Assembly (NCBI GenBank): GCA_019022495.1
Contig: JAFEKR010000024.1
Location: 620,001 to 684,000 of the forward strand
Length of the DNA stretch: 64,000 bases
Direction of reading: 5' to 3'
Source of the DNA: Epichloe hybrida
Taxonomy: Eukaryota > Ascomycota > Sordariomycetes > Hypocreales > Clavicipitaceae
Below, one piece after another: positions 50,009 to 60,945 of the stretch (its first letter is position 1; every line of letters begins with the position of its first letter). The notes beneath the pieces were generated by a model. It ran no database searches. It was not told the DNA's origin and worked only from the letters and a program-made list of their open reading frames with translations. Position numbers and translations under genes: made by a program.

Positions 50009-50970
50009 ATATAGTAAATATAAGGAATCTTTATTTTACTAGTACTACTAGCTATAAGTTAGTAAGGTAAGCGCTAGGAGGTAAAGATATTATACTTATA
50101 TTAAGATTTTTAAAGCTATATACTTCTTACTAGAAGACTTTAAAGGAGATATTAAGGAATTCTTCTTACTAGAGGGAGGTAGTAGTAGTAAAGTAATAGC
50201 TTATATTAAAGATATTATTAACTACTAGTAAGTTAGTAGTAATATACTATAAGAAACTTATAAGTAAAAGATAAGTAACTAACCTTTTAGTATTTAAGAG
50301 AATTTAGATATTTTAAATAAGGGTAGATATAAATAATAAAGTAATACTATAAGATATTAGTAATTATTATAAGAGAAGCTATAAAGCTACTAGCTTATAA
50401 ATAAAGGTAACTTATAATACTAAGGGAGAATATAGAGAGAAGAAAAGTATATAGAAGCAAGGGAAAGTAAGCCTTTTTTATATTAGCCTAGGACCCCTAA
50501 GTAATCTACGCGCTATGTGTAGCTAATCTAGGAATTATAATATTTATAGTTATAGCTACTACTAGTAGATACGCACGCTAGCTACGAACTCCTAGCAAGA
50601 TTAATATAATATCCCTAATATTAGATAAGAAGTTATTTATTTTAAATAGCGCGCGTTACCTTATCTATTTAACCTAATTATAAAATTTAATATAGGTAGT
50701 CCATTCACTTAGTACTAATAACTTACTAGATAGAGGTATATATATTAGAGGTAATAAAGCAGTAAGTATATAGCTATTTATAATCTAGAGGTTATAAGAA
50801 AGATTACCTAGGACTCCGTAATATCTATCTTATTATTTAAAGTAAACGTAATACTACGTAATAATAGTATAGCTAGTAATATAGGCATTACTATAGGTTA
50901 TATATAGTATACACACACTAGCTAAGCAGCTCTTTTTAATTAAGAATAATTATATATTAGGGGGGTAGCA
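50009..50970 (+). other. Gypsy-D 3' tail, right of G2, with polypurine tract
   Basis: Unidentified AT-rich sequence leading to the 3' LTR. ATTAGGGGGGTAGCA at about 50956-50970 directly before the LTR is a polypurine tract, where plus-strand DNA synthesis would start. 50500-50640 is a weakly mutated patch with several CpG sites. No gene was recognised. Confidence 0.6.
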
Positions 50971-51237
50971 TATTAGGGGCACGGAGGCTAAGGGGCTATA
51001 GATAGGATAGTTATATAATAAAGCCCTTAGATAAGCCTTAGGTTCCGTAGATAACTAAGTAACTATAAGATAGCTATATGTATATAGTAAGGTATTTAAA
51101 TAAAGACTACCTATAAGAGATATAAGAGGTTAGAGTTTAAGACCTTTATATACCTACCCCTAAGTAGTAGCTCTCTAGCTATAACTAAGAACCTCAGCCT
51201 TCACTCCGTTTATATCTCCCCCATCACAGTCGTGACA
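50971..51237 (+). repeat. Gypsy-D 3' LTR (267 bp)
   Basis: Starts TATTAGGGGCACGGAGG and ends CACAGTCGTGACA. The start is mutated and the last 50 bp are not, the opposite of the 5' LTR. Confidence 0.93.
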
Positions 51238-51248
51238 ATAACACCTTT

Positions 51249-51991
51249 TTTAAATTAAACTTATTATTTTCTTTATTTAACTTATCCTTCTTCTTAGTTT
51301 TCTTTCCTATAGTCTCTATAATATCCTTACTAAAATAAGTATAATATACAAAAGAATTATTAATAAGGTAATTAGCGTTAACCTTACTTACTATTACTAG
51401 TTATATAACCTTTTAATATTTACTAATAGTAATAGTTTTATTTATTAAGTTATATATTACTATCTATTTCTAGCTAAATCTAGTAATTAATATATTAGGG
51501 AAAAACTTTAAATATAATTATATATAGTATATACTTATCTCTTAGTTCTCTTATACCTCCTTCTAATAAATTATTATAATTAACTATATCTTTAGTAAGA
51601 TTATTACTATATAAGCTATAATTACTTACTAGTATAAAACTTTACTTATTAGTTAAAATATCTTTACTTTTACTATTATACTATATACTAACTTAAAAAC
51701 TACTTTAAAATATATAAAATTAATTTTTACTTTATACTTATAAAGAAAGTTTATTTTAAGTAGTAATTTAAGGCTTAAATTTAGGATTATATTTACTATA
51801 ACTATACAATATCTAGAGATTTCTATTTTATATATTACTCCTAGAATATAAAAATTAAATATAGCTATTTTAGTAATAAAAAAGAAAGACTATACTTTAA
51901 ATACTAGCTTTAGTTCTTATATTCTTTATTTTATATTTAACTTATTTTATTATAACTATACCTTATTTACTAATATTCATAATATTCTAGT
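51249..51991 (-). pseudogene. F1 retropepsin-like relic
   Basis: The minus strand at 51855-51718 encodes YILGVIYKIEIS and LLLKINFLYKYKVKINF, matching the C-terminal part of Ty3/gypsy aspartic proteases (the ...LGIDFL.KY.. segment). The frame runs on to a Lys-rich part at 51249 and joins the linker at 35776. It begins upstream at 58795 and 60010. Stops are all TAG/TAA. Confidence 0.6.
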
Positions 51992-51996
51992 ATTAA

Positions 51997-52257
51997 TGTT
52001 GAATCCTTCGGATCTTCATTGGTTCAATCGTGGCCAAAGACCAGACCGAATTATAGGTCTAGCATAATACACGTAATATAATTAGTTGTATTAATTTGCT
52101 ACCCCCTCTTTTACCTTACCTATAGATTTCGCTTACTTTTCTAGTATCTAGACTTTCTCTCTCTTCTCCCTCTTTCCTAGCTAACTATCTAACTATTATT
52201 AACTTTAATTATATAGGATTCCCCTATTACTTACATAGGACGTTAGTGTAACTAATA
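51997..52257 (+). repeat. Copia-A 5' LTR of A2 (261 bp)
   Basis: Starts TGTTGAATCCTTCGGATC and ends AGTGTAACTAATA. The first 60 bp are unmutated, the rest mutated; the 3' LTR shows the reverse. The palindromic putative primer-binding site follows at 52256-52267. Confidence 0.93.
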
Positions 52258-53049
52258 CTAATTAGTAGTTAACTTTATAACTATAGATAAGCTAGGTATT
52301 ATAAGAAGAGATATTTCTATAGACACTATTACTACTAGCCCTTATTATGCTATAATAGTTATTATAGTAAAGAGGCATAACTATATAAGTATGGTAAAGG
52401 AAGAGACTAGAATCCTAGTTATAGGCTTATTAGGCTTCTAAGGAATTAATCTATTAACCCTTAGGCTAAGGGATATAACTTTATTATATCTATCTGGGAT
52501 ATTATTATTAATTATTAATTTTATTATCTATTATAAGAAAACTAACTAACTAACCGAATCTATTACTATAAGGCATTTATTTTAAACCTAATATTAAATA
52601 ACCTTAGCTAAGCTAGCTAATATACCTATAAATTCCCTCTAATATATTACCTTTTAATAAACCTTTAATCTCTCTTTATAAGTATTTACTACTTATTTCT
52701 TACCCCCTTTATTCTTAGTGCTATTTACCTTATACTTATTAGTAAGAAAGAGAGAGATTACCTCCTTCCTTTCTTTTTATAAAAAATAGGAAGTGGTAAT
52801 TCCTATTATTTTCTTATTACTTTTCTTATTATTTTCTAGTTACTTTTAGCACTTCTATTACTTTATTTATCCCTATTAATCTATTCTTATTACTACTTTT
52901 ACTACTTTTTCTTCTATTTTCTTTTGCTATTTTTATAATCTTCTAATTTTACTAAAGCAATAATGCTTCTTAAGTATAAAAGAAAACCTTCTTAATAGTA
53001 ATAGGTAAGTATAGGAGCTTAATTAGTAGTAAATAATAATAACTTAATA
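52258..53049 (+). other. Copia-A leader (A2)
   Basis: Leader from the 5' LTR to the start of gag. It includes a T-rich/purine-poor stretch at 52760-52960, present as the complement in A1. No gene seen. Confidence 0.6.
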
Positions 53050-56000
53050 ATATTCCTTTTATAGTTAAAAATAGCAGAGAAATCTAGACCTTCTATAAGA
53101 GAAAGGGCTACTAGTAATAGCAAGACTTTAATTATTACCCCTAAAAGACCCTAAGAGTATAAGTTACCCTTATGTTTTTAATAGCTTACTTATAACTTCT
53201 TTAGTAATTAGAAAGAATTTATTAAGCTAGATCTAGAGATTACTATATAGCTTAAGCTTAATAACTAGATTATAAGATTTATTAATCTTAGTAAGTATTA
53301 AGGTTAAAAAGATAATAACCTATAGGAATTATTCTAAGAAGACTTTAAAGGCTAGTCTAAAGATACCTTTAAAAGGGCTATAAAGGAAGTTATTAGAGAA
53401 TTACATAATTCTTTACAAGATTATAGCATTCTTATTAAATAAGGCCTAGGATATTTAATCCTAGTATCCCTTAAAGAAGTGCTTTATTAAACTTTAATAC
53501 CTCTTTAGTTATAGGAAAGATTATAAGAAAGACTATAATCTTCTAAACCCCTAGAGCCTTAATATTAATAACCTTAATAACTTACCCTAGAAATCTACCT
53601 TCCCTAACCCTAAAGATTACCTAAACTTTCATAAGAATCCCTATAATAATCTCTATTAAATTAACAGCTTTATCCTAATAATCATTATTAATAATAACTA
53701 GTAGACTATTATTTATAATAAATTATACCTTTATAGTAATTCCCCTTTAAAGATTAGATTATAAAGAAAATCTTAGAGCTTATAAAGATATATATGGATA
53801 GTAATTACTATAGTAGGAAGCTATATAACTTCTTAATACTAAAGATTACGCTCTTTAAAAATAAGTGTAATAAAATTAACCTTCCTTAAATATATTATTA
53901 AAAGGCTTTCCTTATTATATTAGTAAGTAACACTAAATAATACTTCCTTAATTACCTCTTTAGAAATAACTATTCCTATAAAGAGATAATTACTTATATT
54001 TATTAACACTTTAAAATAGAAAGTAACTAGTAATTCTATTATTATAAATAAAGTAGTATAATATTAAAGAGTATCATTAAGAAGAATTCTAATAAAAGCA
54101 AGCTTAATTACCTTAAGATTGTATTATTAACCCTTAAGAAAATCTATAGAGGGCTATACCTTACTAAAATAGTAAATACTAAGCTCTATAAGTAAGTATT
54201 AAATACTATAGCTAGTGTGCCTAAATATTAGATAGTAAAATATATACACTCCCTAGGCTTTAAAAGTCTTACTAGAGACCTTTATAAGGCTATTACTATT
54301 ATAAAATTAAATAAGAAGTTTTTCTAATACCTTTAGTACTAATAGGGAGACCCTCTAGAGACTATATTTACTAATTATTAGTATAGATAATAATCCTATA
54401 GCAGAGGAAGCTATTATAAATAAAGCCCTAGGCTAAGCACTAAGCACTACTTTATATATAGTAAAAGTAGCTACTAGTTCTCTAATTACTTTACTAAAGA
54501 GTATTAAAAGGAGAAAGACTACTAGTAGGCTAGTAAAATATATTATATACCCCCTTTAGAGAAAAGATTCTAGGTATTTCTTACCTCCTATAAAGGGTAA
54601 GATAATAATAAGCCTAATAATAGCTTAGGTTAGAATTAGGAATTATATCTTATTAAATATATAAAGGCTAAGGATAATAATAATAATATAGAGCAGCTAC
54701 TATTAATAGTATATCTAAGTATTATATAATTCTTCTGCTCTAGACTATAAACTAACTATAACACTACTAATATTAATATCTTTATAACCCTAAATAATTA
54801 AGCCTTTTAACACGTATTTCTTAGGTAAGAGTTTTATAAGCTATAAAAGTATAATAAAGGCTTAATCTACTATATCTCTAAAGAATACTATTTTAAAGAG
54901 GTCTTTAAAGGGATTATACCTAACACTAGTGCTATAGGGAAATTAAGTATAGGAGAGGTATAAGTAAAGGCTTTAGTAAAATTAATACTTTTATTAAAGA
55001 TAATCCCCTATAAGCCTTAAATTATTATATTTAGCGCTAGATTAGTAGTTACAAGAGAAATCCTTTATATACCTATAGAACTTAGAAAGCTTAAATTCTA
55101 TATTCTTAATATAGCTACCCCTTTTCTCTTCTTAATTACTAATATAAATAAGATATAAGTCAAGATTAATAACCTTGCTAATATACTTATCTAAGGTAAT
55201 AAGACTATACCTATTATATAATAATAGGGTTATTCTTAGTAGTTACTAGAGGCAAGAGAAATAGTTACCTTTTACCTTTTAGAAAGGGATATCTATTAAT
55301 TATATTATTAGCTTAGTTACCCTTCTATTTAATAACTTATAAAAATCCTTTACTAAGCTAGTTATAAAGTTAAGCGCTAGGTAATTAAGAAATTAACTAA
55401 AATCTGCTACTATTACTAGATATATAGCAAGGCCCCTAGTTAATTTAAATTCATAATTAAGGATAACCACAAATTTAACTACGAGATTATTATTAATATT
55501 ATATAAATTAATAGCTAGCTAGTGATTTATATTATTAATTTAGTAACCTTATTCTAAGTAGCCTAATTCCTTAATCTAAAGAAGCAAAAGGCTTAAGATA
55601 TCTAGACCGCTATTTGCAAATATTAAATTAATACTTATCTTAGACCTCTAGAATAGATTATCCATAACACTAGCAATAACTTCACTTCCACTAAATTTAA
55701 GCATTATACTTAACTAATATTAATTAAGACTAATAAGATACTAATTAAAGCCTATAATAGTATTAGAAAGGTTAAGAGATATTATAGACCTTTATGCTAA
55801 GCTTATAATATTATTATAGACTTAATTAGAATAGAACTTATGCTAGAATAATATCTTTAAATAGCTATTAAAGCTATTAATAACTCCACAGGCCTAAATA
55901 GTATTATCCTAACCTTACTAGTCTTTAGAGGCTACCTATGGATAATAGATAAGTTACTACTAAGCGTCTCTATTATTTAATATACTAAAGTAATTTATAA

Positions 56001-58265
56001 AGCTACTAATAAAGTTCACTATTATCTAGCTTTATAGTAGGTCTATAATACCCTTAAAGCCTAGAATAGCCCTAATATAGCGCTTATATATTAGCTATCC
56101 CTATAAGCTAATATATATATATAAAGAGAGAAGGGTAGCTAGTATAGCCTTTATAAGCTACTTACTACTAATAGAGAGACCTATATAGTTAATATGCCCT
56201 ATAGCCTAGTAAAGTTCTACTCTATAGTAATAAAGCCCTATTATAAAGACCTATATATTATAGAGGGACTAGAGTAGTAGGAGATAAAGCCTAGTAATAT
56301 AAAGGAAAAAGTAACTAAATAACTAACTACTATTACTAAAGGAGATTCTCTAATAAAAGAAAGTAAAGAGCTATAAGCATTAGTAAAGAGAAGATAAGGG
56401 AGACTAAGAAAGGCCCTTATAGTTTAATTTATAAGTATAGAAGAGTCTAAAGAAAAGACTTATAAAGCCTAAGTAGCCCTAAAGGGAAGATATTAAGTTA
56501 AAGACTTATTACCTTACCCTAAAGGAGTAAAAGTAAGGAGAAGAAAAGCTTATAATCTTAAGAAAAATACTAGCCTAGTTTAACTCTATATACTTATTAA
56601 TAAAGATTAAGAAGAGGCCTTTATTTAAGAGGCTATAGCTATAGGAATACTAAGCATAGTATTCTTTATAGTAAAGGAAGAGGCTAATTAGAACCTTACT
56701 CTTTAACTTTACTAAGAAAGAAAGATTATAACCCTAGGAAAACCCTTTAAGTAATTTAATTAAGCTAAAATTAACGCTTTATAAGCTTATAATATATTTA
56801 AATTTGTTAAGTATAACCTAGTAAAGTATAGAGGTTATAGAATCTTTAATTATTATATAGTTAGAGAGATTAAAGGCAAAGGAACGGACTTACTATATAA
56901 GAAATCCTGCCTTATTATATAAGGCTATAATAATAAAGGAAAGGAATTTATCCTAACGTAATTGCTAATAATATAATAAGTAAGCTAACGCCTTATTATA
57001 ACTATTACTTTATTATTAAAAAGAAGAGGCATTTACCTTTAGATTTGTAATATTACATAAGCCTACACTTAATTACATATAATGCTAATAAGGCTAATTA
57101 TTATAAGATTGCTAAAGTAAATTATATATCTCTTTCTAGAAGGGACTATAATTAAATTAATTAGACCTCTTTATAGGATTGCAAAGGCTAGAACCTACTA
57201 GTAGGTAATATACTTCTATTACTATAGGGATAACCTTAATATAATAACCTTAACCTATAATCCCTGCTTATTAATTATAGCCCTAAATAATAAGAACCTC
57301 TTTAGTATTATTAGAATGCAAACTAATAATATATTAGGCCTAAGTAATAATAACTTCTTCTAAAAAGAAAAGAAAGAGCTCTAGAAAGCTAAATTTATAG
57401 CTAAAGAAAAGTAATAATTAACTACTAAGAATCCCCTTATCTTTAATAATTATATCTTAACCTAAAATACTAATAATTTATTAATCTTAACCTAGAAGGG
57501 CTAAAGTTAGAAGATTAAGGAAGTTAATCCTTAATCCCTAATAGTAAAGTAAGATTATATAAAATAATAAGCCTAAGGGAGTTACATTATAACTATATAT
57601 TAACTAGAAGCTTCCTATAACCTATTAATTATAGCTTAACACTAAGAGCCCTTTACTAAAGATATTATATACCTTAATAAACGCCTTAAGTAGTAGATTA
57701 AGAATTAGTAATATAGACTATAATATATCCCTTTGGTTCTTAAGGAGGCGAAGCTCTTTGTGTTTATAGATAGATTACTTACTAATAATAAGGATTTAAG
57801 CTTACAGATTAGATACGTGATTGTGATTAGTAATAAGATAATGTAAGATAATAATACCTTTATTATAAAAGGTAATATTATTACGTATAGCTTAATAAAG
57901 AGTAAGAGAGTTACTTATAGCGTGCTTGCCTCCGAATTATATAGTATAGTTTAAGGCGCAGATATTACCTACGTAATTTCCATGACTTTACATTAGATTA
58001 TAGATTAATTAAAGATACCTTGAATTCCTATAATTCTCTATACTAACTCTTTTTTATTATATAAATGCCTTATAAAGCTAGAAACTATAAAGGAGAAAAG
58101 ACTAATAATTAATATCATAGCTTTTTGTTAATTATACAAGAGGCACGAGATCTACAAAGTTAGGTGGATTAATAGCAACAATAATCTAGCGGATATAATA
58201 ATAAAAGCATTGCTAAATTTATTACTTTCCTCTTTAATTAATTTAAATAAATTAATAATTCATGT
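53050..58265 (+). pseudogene. Copia-A gag-pol relic (A2)
   Basis: Gag about 53050-54830; aspartic protease about 54840-55215 (GIIPNTSAIG, with the Asp of the DTG triad lost); integrase about 55290-56100; RT about 56730-57440 with catalytic MQTNNILGLSNN at about 57316; RNase H about 57720-58260 with SFLLYKCLIKL at about 58045 and the NNNLADII-like end. This is the Ty1/copia order. The differences from A1 allow a consensus to be built, but both copies are dead. Confidence 0.85.
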
Positions 58266-58472
58266 TAAAGGATAGGTAAAGAGACCTATGATATTAGGGG
58301 ATAGGAGCTTAGGCAAGGACTAATGGATTAATTCAATTAACTAATGCTATAGTAGCTAATTAGAGCAGCGAATTCCTATAAAGGGATCCACTTATATATA
58401 CTTTCCTTTAATTTGCTTTTTATTATGTTTTTAAGCTCTTTAGCTATAAAGGAAAAAGAGAGAGACTACTAG

Positions 58473-58732
58473 TATTAAATCCTTTAGATCTTTATTAGTT
58501 TAATTATAGCTAAAGACTAGACTAAATTATGGGTCCGGCGCGATGCACGCGATATGATTGGCTGCATTAATTCGCCACCCCCTCTTTTGCCCTACCCACG
58601 GATTTCGCCCACTTTTCTAGCATCTAGACTTTCCCTCTCTTCTCCCTCTTTCCTAGCTAACTATCTAACTATCATTGACTTAATTATATAGGATTCCCCT
58701 ATTACCTGCGCAGGACCTTGGTGTAACCAACA
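58473..58732 (+). repeat. Copia-A 3' LTR of A2 (260 bp)
   Basis: Starts TATTAAATCCTTTAGATC and ends CTTGGTGTAACCAACA. 58530-58732 is hardly mutated and preserves the original end. The final 12 bp GTGTAACCAACA are shared with Copia-B LTRs. Confidence 0.93.
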
Positions 58733-58795
58733 ATTAATCTTATTACTAAATAGTTTATTCTATCTATTACTTAGTTTAATATAGCTTATTATATA

Positions 58796-59993
58796 TATAT
58801 ATTATTTACGCTAGTTAGCTCTATAGATAGCTATTACTAGTACTCCTACTACTAAGTTAAAAGGGAAAACCCTATACTAGGAAGAAAAACCCCCTTGCGT
58901 CTATGTACAGGCTAGCGCTAGCCCTATGACAGGTCTGCGCCGCTTAGTGTGTTTCCTGTTATAGGTGTTTATTACTAGCTTACGCTAGCCTTATTCTATT
59001 AAAAAGAAAAAAGAAAGGAAAAATATATAAAATAAGCCCCTTCTAGTCCTATTCTAGTGTAATAACACGTCTATCCTAAGTCTCTTTACTTTAGGCTAGG
59101 GTAAAGTAAATCCGAATTCATAGCGTTAATTCACTTCTTATTTACTTTTACGCTAACTCTTCTATAGCCTTACTTTTTAGCTATCTCTAGCCTACCTCTA
59201 CCTTATATATCTAGTAAAGTCTAAGCACCTAGTTTTGTTTAATTAGTATAAGGGGAGGGTAGTTATGGCCTTAGACTAGTATAGTCCTAGGTTAAGATTA
59301 CTTATGTGTTGTTAGATTTGTTAATTACGTTATGCTTTGTTTTTAAGTAAGTTATCTAAATTATCCCCCCCCCCCCTCTATAAGTATAAAAGAGAGCTCT
59401 CCCCCCCCTAGGGTCCTAGTCTCTTTCTTCTCTTTATATTAAACTTCCTATAGGTTTTTCTTTTCTTTCTAGCTATTTAAGGCTATCCTAGGCTAGGGTT
59501 AGGTTATTTGCTAACGTTTGCTGTAGATTTAGAATAAATCTAGCATAATAGCGCTAGAAGCTATAAGTACTCTAGTGTTACTGCTTATCTAACTCTAATC
59601 TACCTAGGAATCCTATAAGTATAAGGACTTCCTAAGGAAGTCTATAACTAAGAAGCAATACACGTAAGTAATAGAAAAGGGTCTGTCTGTAAGTTATATT
59701 TACCTTTATTCTAGGCCTAGTCCGCTACTAATTTGCCTTAGCTTAGTGTACTAAGAGAAGTCTAATATATGTCCTATAAGTCTCGTTCAATTTAGGACCT
59801 TAGGCATTAGTGCTATCTTATCATTAGTAGGTTGGCCCTGCTTTAGCTTAGTAATAGGGCTAACTCGCTAGATAGGGGCGGCCACTAACGCGTGTTTTAA
59901 CTATTAGGTTCGGAACTGTCAATGCCACTAGGTAACAATTGCCTCCGTTCTGGCTTGGTTCCGTGTCTAATCCGCTGTGTAGCCAAATATGTC
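58796..59993. mobile_element. Insert J: unidentified 1.2-kb insertion
   Basis: Flanked by TATAGCTTATTATATA at 58780-58795 and 59994-60009, a 16-bp direct repeat; deleting J with one repeat lets the F1 frame run through. The G+C level is higher than around it, with patches hardly mutated (58895-58960, 59850-59985). It contains C-runs around a TATA-like TATAAAAG (about 59366-59410) followed by a pyrimidine-rich stretch. No LTR pair, inverted ends or coding frame was recognised. A repeat of this length fits target-primed insertion (LINE or SINE) better than an LTR element, but this is inference. Confidence 0.6.
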
Positions 59994-60009
59994 TATAGCT
60001 TATTATATA

Positions 60010-60732
60010 GCTTATTACTATTCTATTATTTCCTAAAAGAACCTTATAGTATTATATTTATTTACCTTAGTATGTATTTTCCCTAGTTCTAATATATTTC
60101 CTAAGGATTCTAGCTATAAATCCTTTAGACTTAGCTTAGTTAAAGGGTTAGGGAGTTTTATACTTTAAGTAGTAGTATTATTTTTAAGGTAGTTTATAAT
60201 CCCCTTTTCTTTATTAATTTTACTTATTTTTATACTTCTCTTAGTTCTAGTTATAGTTTTACTATTTATAAGGCTAGTAATGCTTTTAAATTATTACCCT
60301 AAGGCTTTACTTCTTTTTAATTTAATAAAATTATTAAGGAATCCTTTAGCTTTAGCCTTAGAGATATAGTTCCTAACTTAAGTCTAAATAATATAAATAG
60401 TTTATAAATCTATTAGATTCTAGTAAATAAGTAGCTTCTAAGAGATTAGCTATTCTTACCTCCTAATAATTCTATTATTAAATTCATAGTATATAAGTTT
60501 ATATAAGTCTTTTTAGTTACTAATCCTAATAAGCTTTTGCTTTTAATATTTAAAATCTGGATTTATATTATTAAAAGTCTAAAACTAATAAATAAGGCGT
60601 AATTTGCTCTTAGTAACTAGGAGAATATTTAGTTCCTTATATTAACGTTATAGATAGTTAGTTTTAAATATATAAGTATTATATCTAGGTTACTAGAGGT
60701 GTGTAATAAAAGAATCTCTAATTACTACTACT
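60010..60732 (-). pseudogene. F1 gag-like relic and leader
   Basis: The minus strand downstream of the 60733 LTR. After a leader, a frame beginning near 60490 (MNLIIELLGG) continues with stops, and a Lys/Asn/Ser-rich stretch (KISKINKEKGI) follows. It leads into the protease relic across J and A2. Gag identity rests on position more than on motifs; I found no zinc knuckle. Confidence 0.45.
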
Positions 60733-60940
60733 TATTATATGCTAGCTTTGTATATTATTAGGTTAAATCCGCTAGAGGGGCTAACGGATTTGTAAGGTTA
60801 TAAATCGTGCTAAGTTCACTTATGAAAGCTACTATTAGGTGTAGGTTGTGATATAAGAAGAAAGTTAATTTCTCTATCTAGGATGCTAAACTCGTTCTTA
60901 TCCTTGTTACTAGTGGCTGAGCTCATTTTGCCACGTAACA
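60733..60940 (-). repeat. LTR of F1, right (5') copy (208 bp)
   Basis: On the + strand it starts TATTATATGCTAGC (mutated TGTTACGTGCTAGC) and ends TTTTGCCACGTAACA. Followed by CTTAA, the same five bases that precede the left LTR. The last 90 bp are nearly unmutated. Confidence 0.78.
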
Positions 60941-60945
60941 CTTAA

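Larger units (their letters stand above)
41668..51237 (+). mobile_element. Gypsy-D (full length, split by G2)
   Basis: A Ty3/gypsy chromovirus-type element on the + strand. The 267-bp LTRs are at 41668-41934 and 50971-51237 (TGTCA...TGACA ends). TSD ATAAC at 41663-41667 and 51238-51242. Total 9570 bp, or 7484 bp without hAT-like G2 and its duplication. Confidence 0.94.
35777..51243 (+). mobile_element. Copia-C copy C2 with an aberrant 3' end (split by D)
   Basis: It begins with a Copia-C LTR (TGTTAGAACAAAGG at 35777) and runs through gag, protease, integrase and RT to within RNase H at about 41282. Then 385 bp unlike the Copia-C LTR follow, ending ATAACA at 51243 once D is removed. The host F1 frame resumes exactly there. 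Flanks CTTTC (35772-35776) and CCTTT (51244-51248) fit an original CCTTC mutated once on each side. Without D it is 5892 bp. Confidence 0.7.
51997..58732 (+). mobile_element. Copia-A copy A2 (full length)
   Basis: A complete 6736-bp Ty1/copia element on the + strand. LTRs at 51997-52257 (261 bp) and 58473-58732 (260 bp). TSD ATTAA at 51992-51996 and 58733-58737. It inserted in the F1 protease-gag region. It is the uninterrupted reference for Copia-A. Confidence 0.94.
26730..60940 (-). mobile_element. F1: gypsy-like element F carrying many nested inserts
   Basis: Two same-direction LTRs (26730-26931, 60733-60940) are flanked by CTTAA at 26725-26729 and 60941-60945. Removing E, C2 (with D and G2), A2 and J with their duplications leaves about 4.2 kb. 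Own segments: 26932-27827, 34388-35776, 51249-51991, 58738-58795 and 60010-60732. Splicing at the duplications makes a minus-strand frame run through: upstream gag-like, then a retropepsin-like part, then a Lys/Asn/Ser-rich linker and an unrecognised C-terminal part. I saw no RT or integrase. Confidence 0.7.

Noticed and set aside
26730..60940. A giant cargo-carrying mobile element (Starship-like) or integrated large virus
   Set aside because: The contents are ordinary retrotransposons each with its own duplication. No tyrosine recombinase, capsid or cargo gene was seen.
60733..60940. Solo LTR of element F
   Set aside because: Its two flanks (CTACT and CTTAA) differ, and the right flank matches the left flank of 26730, so it is one of an LTR pair.
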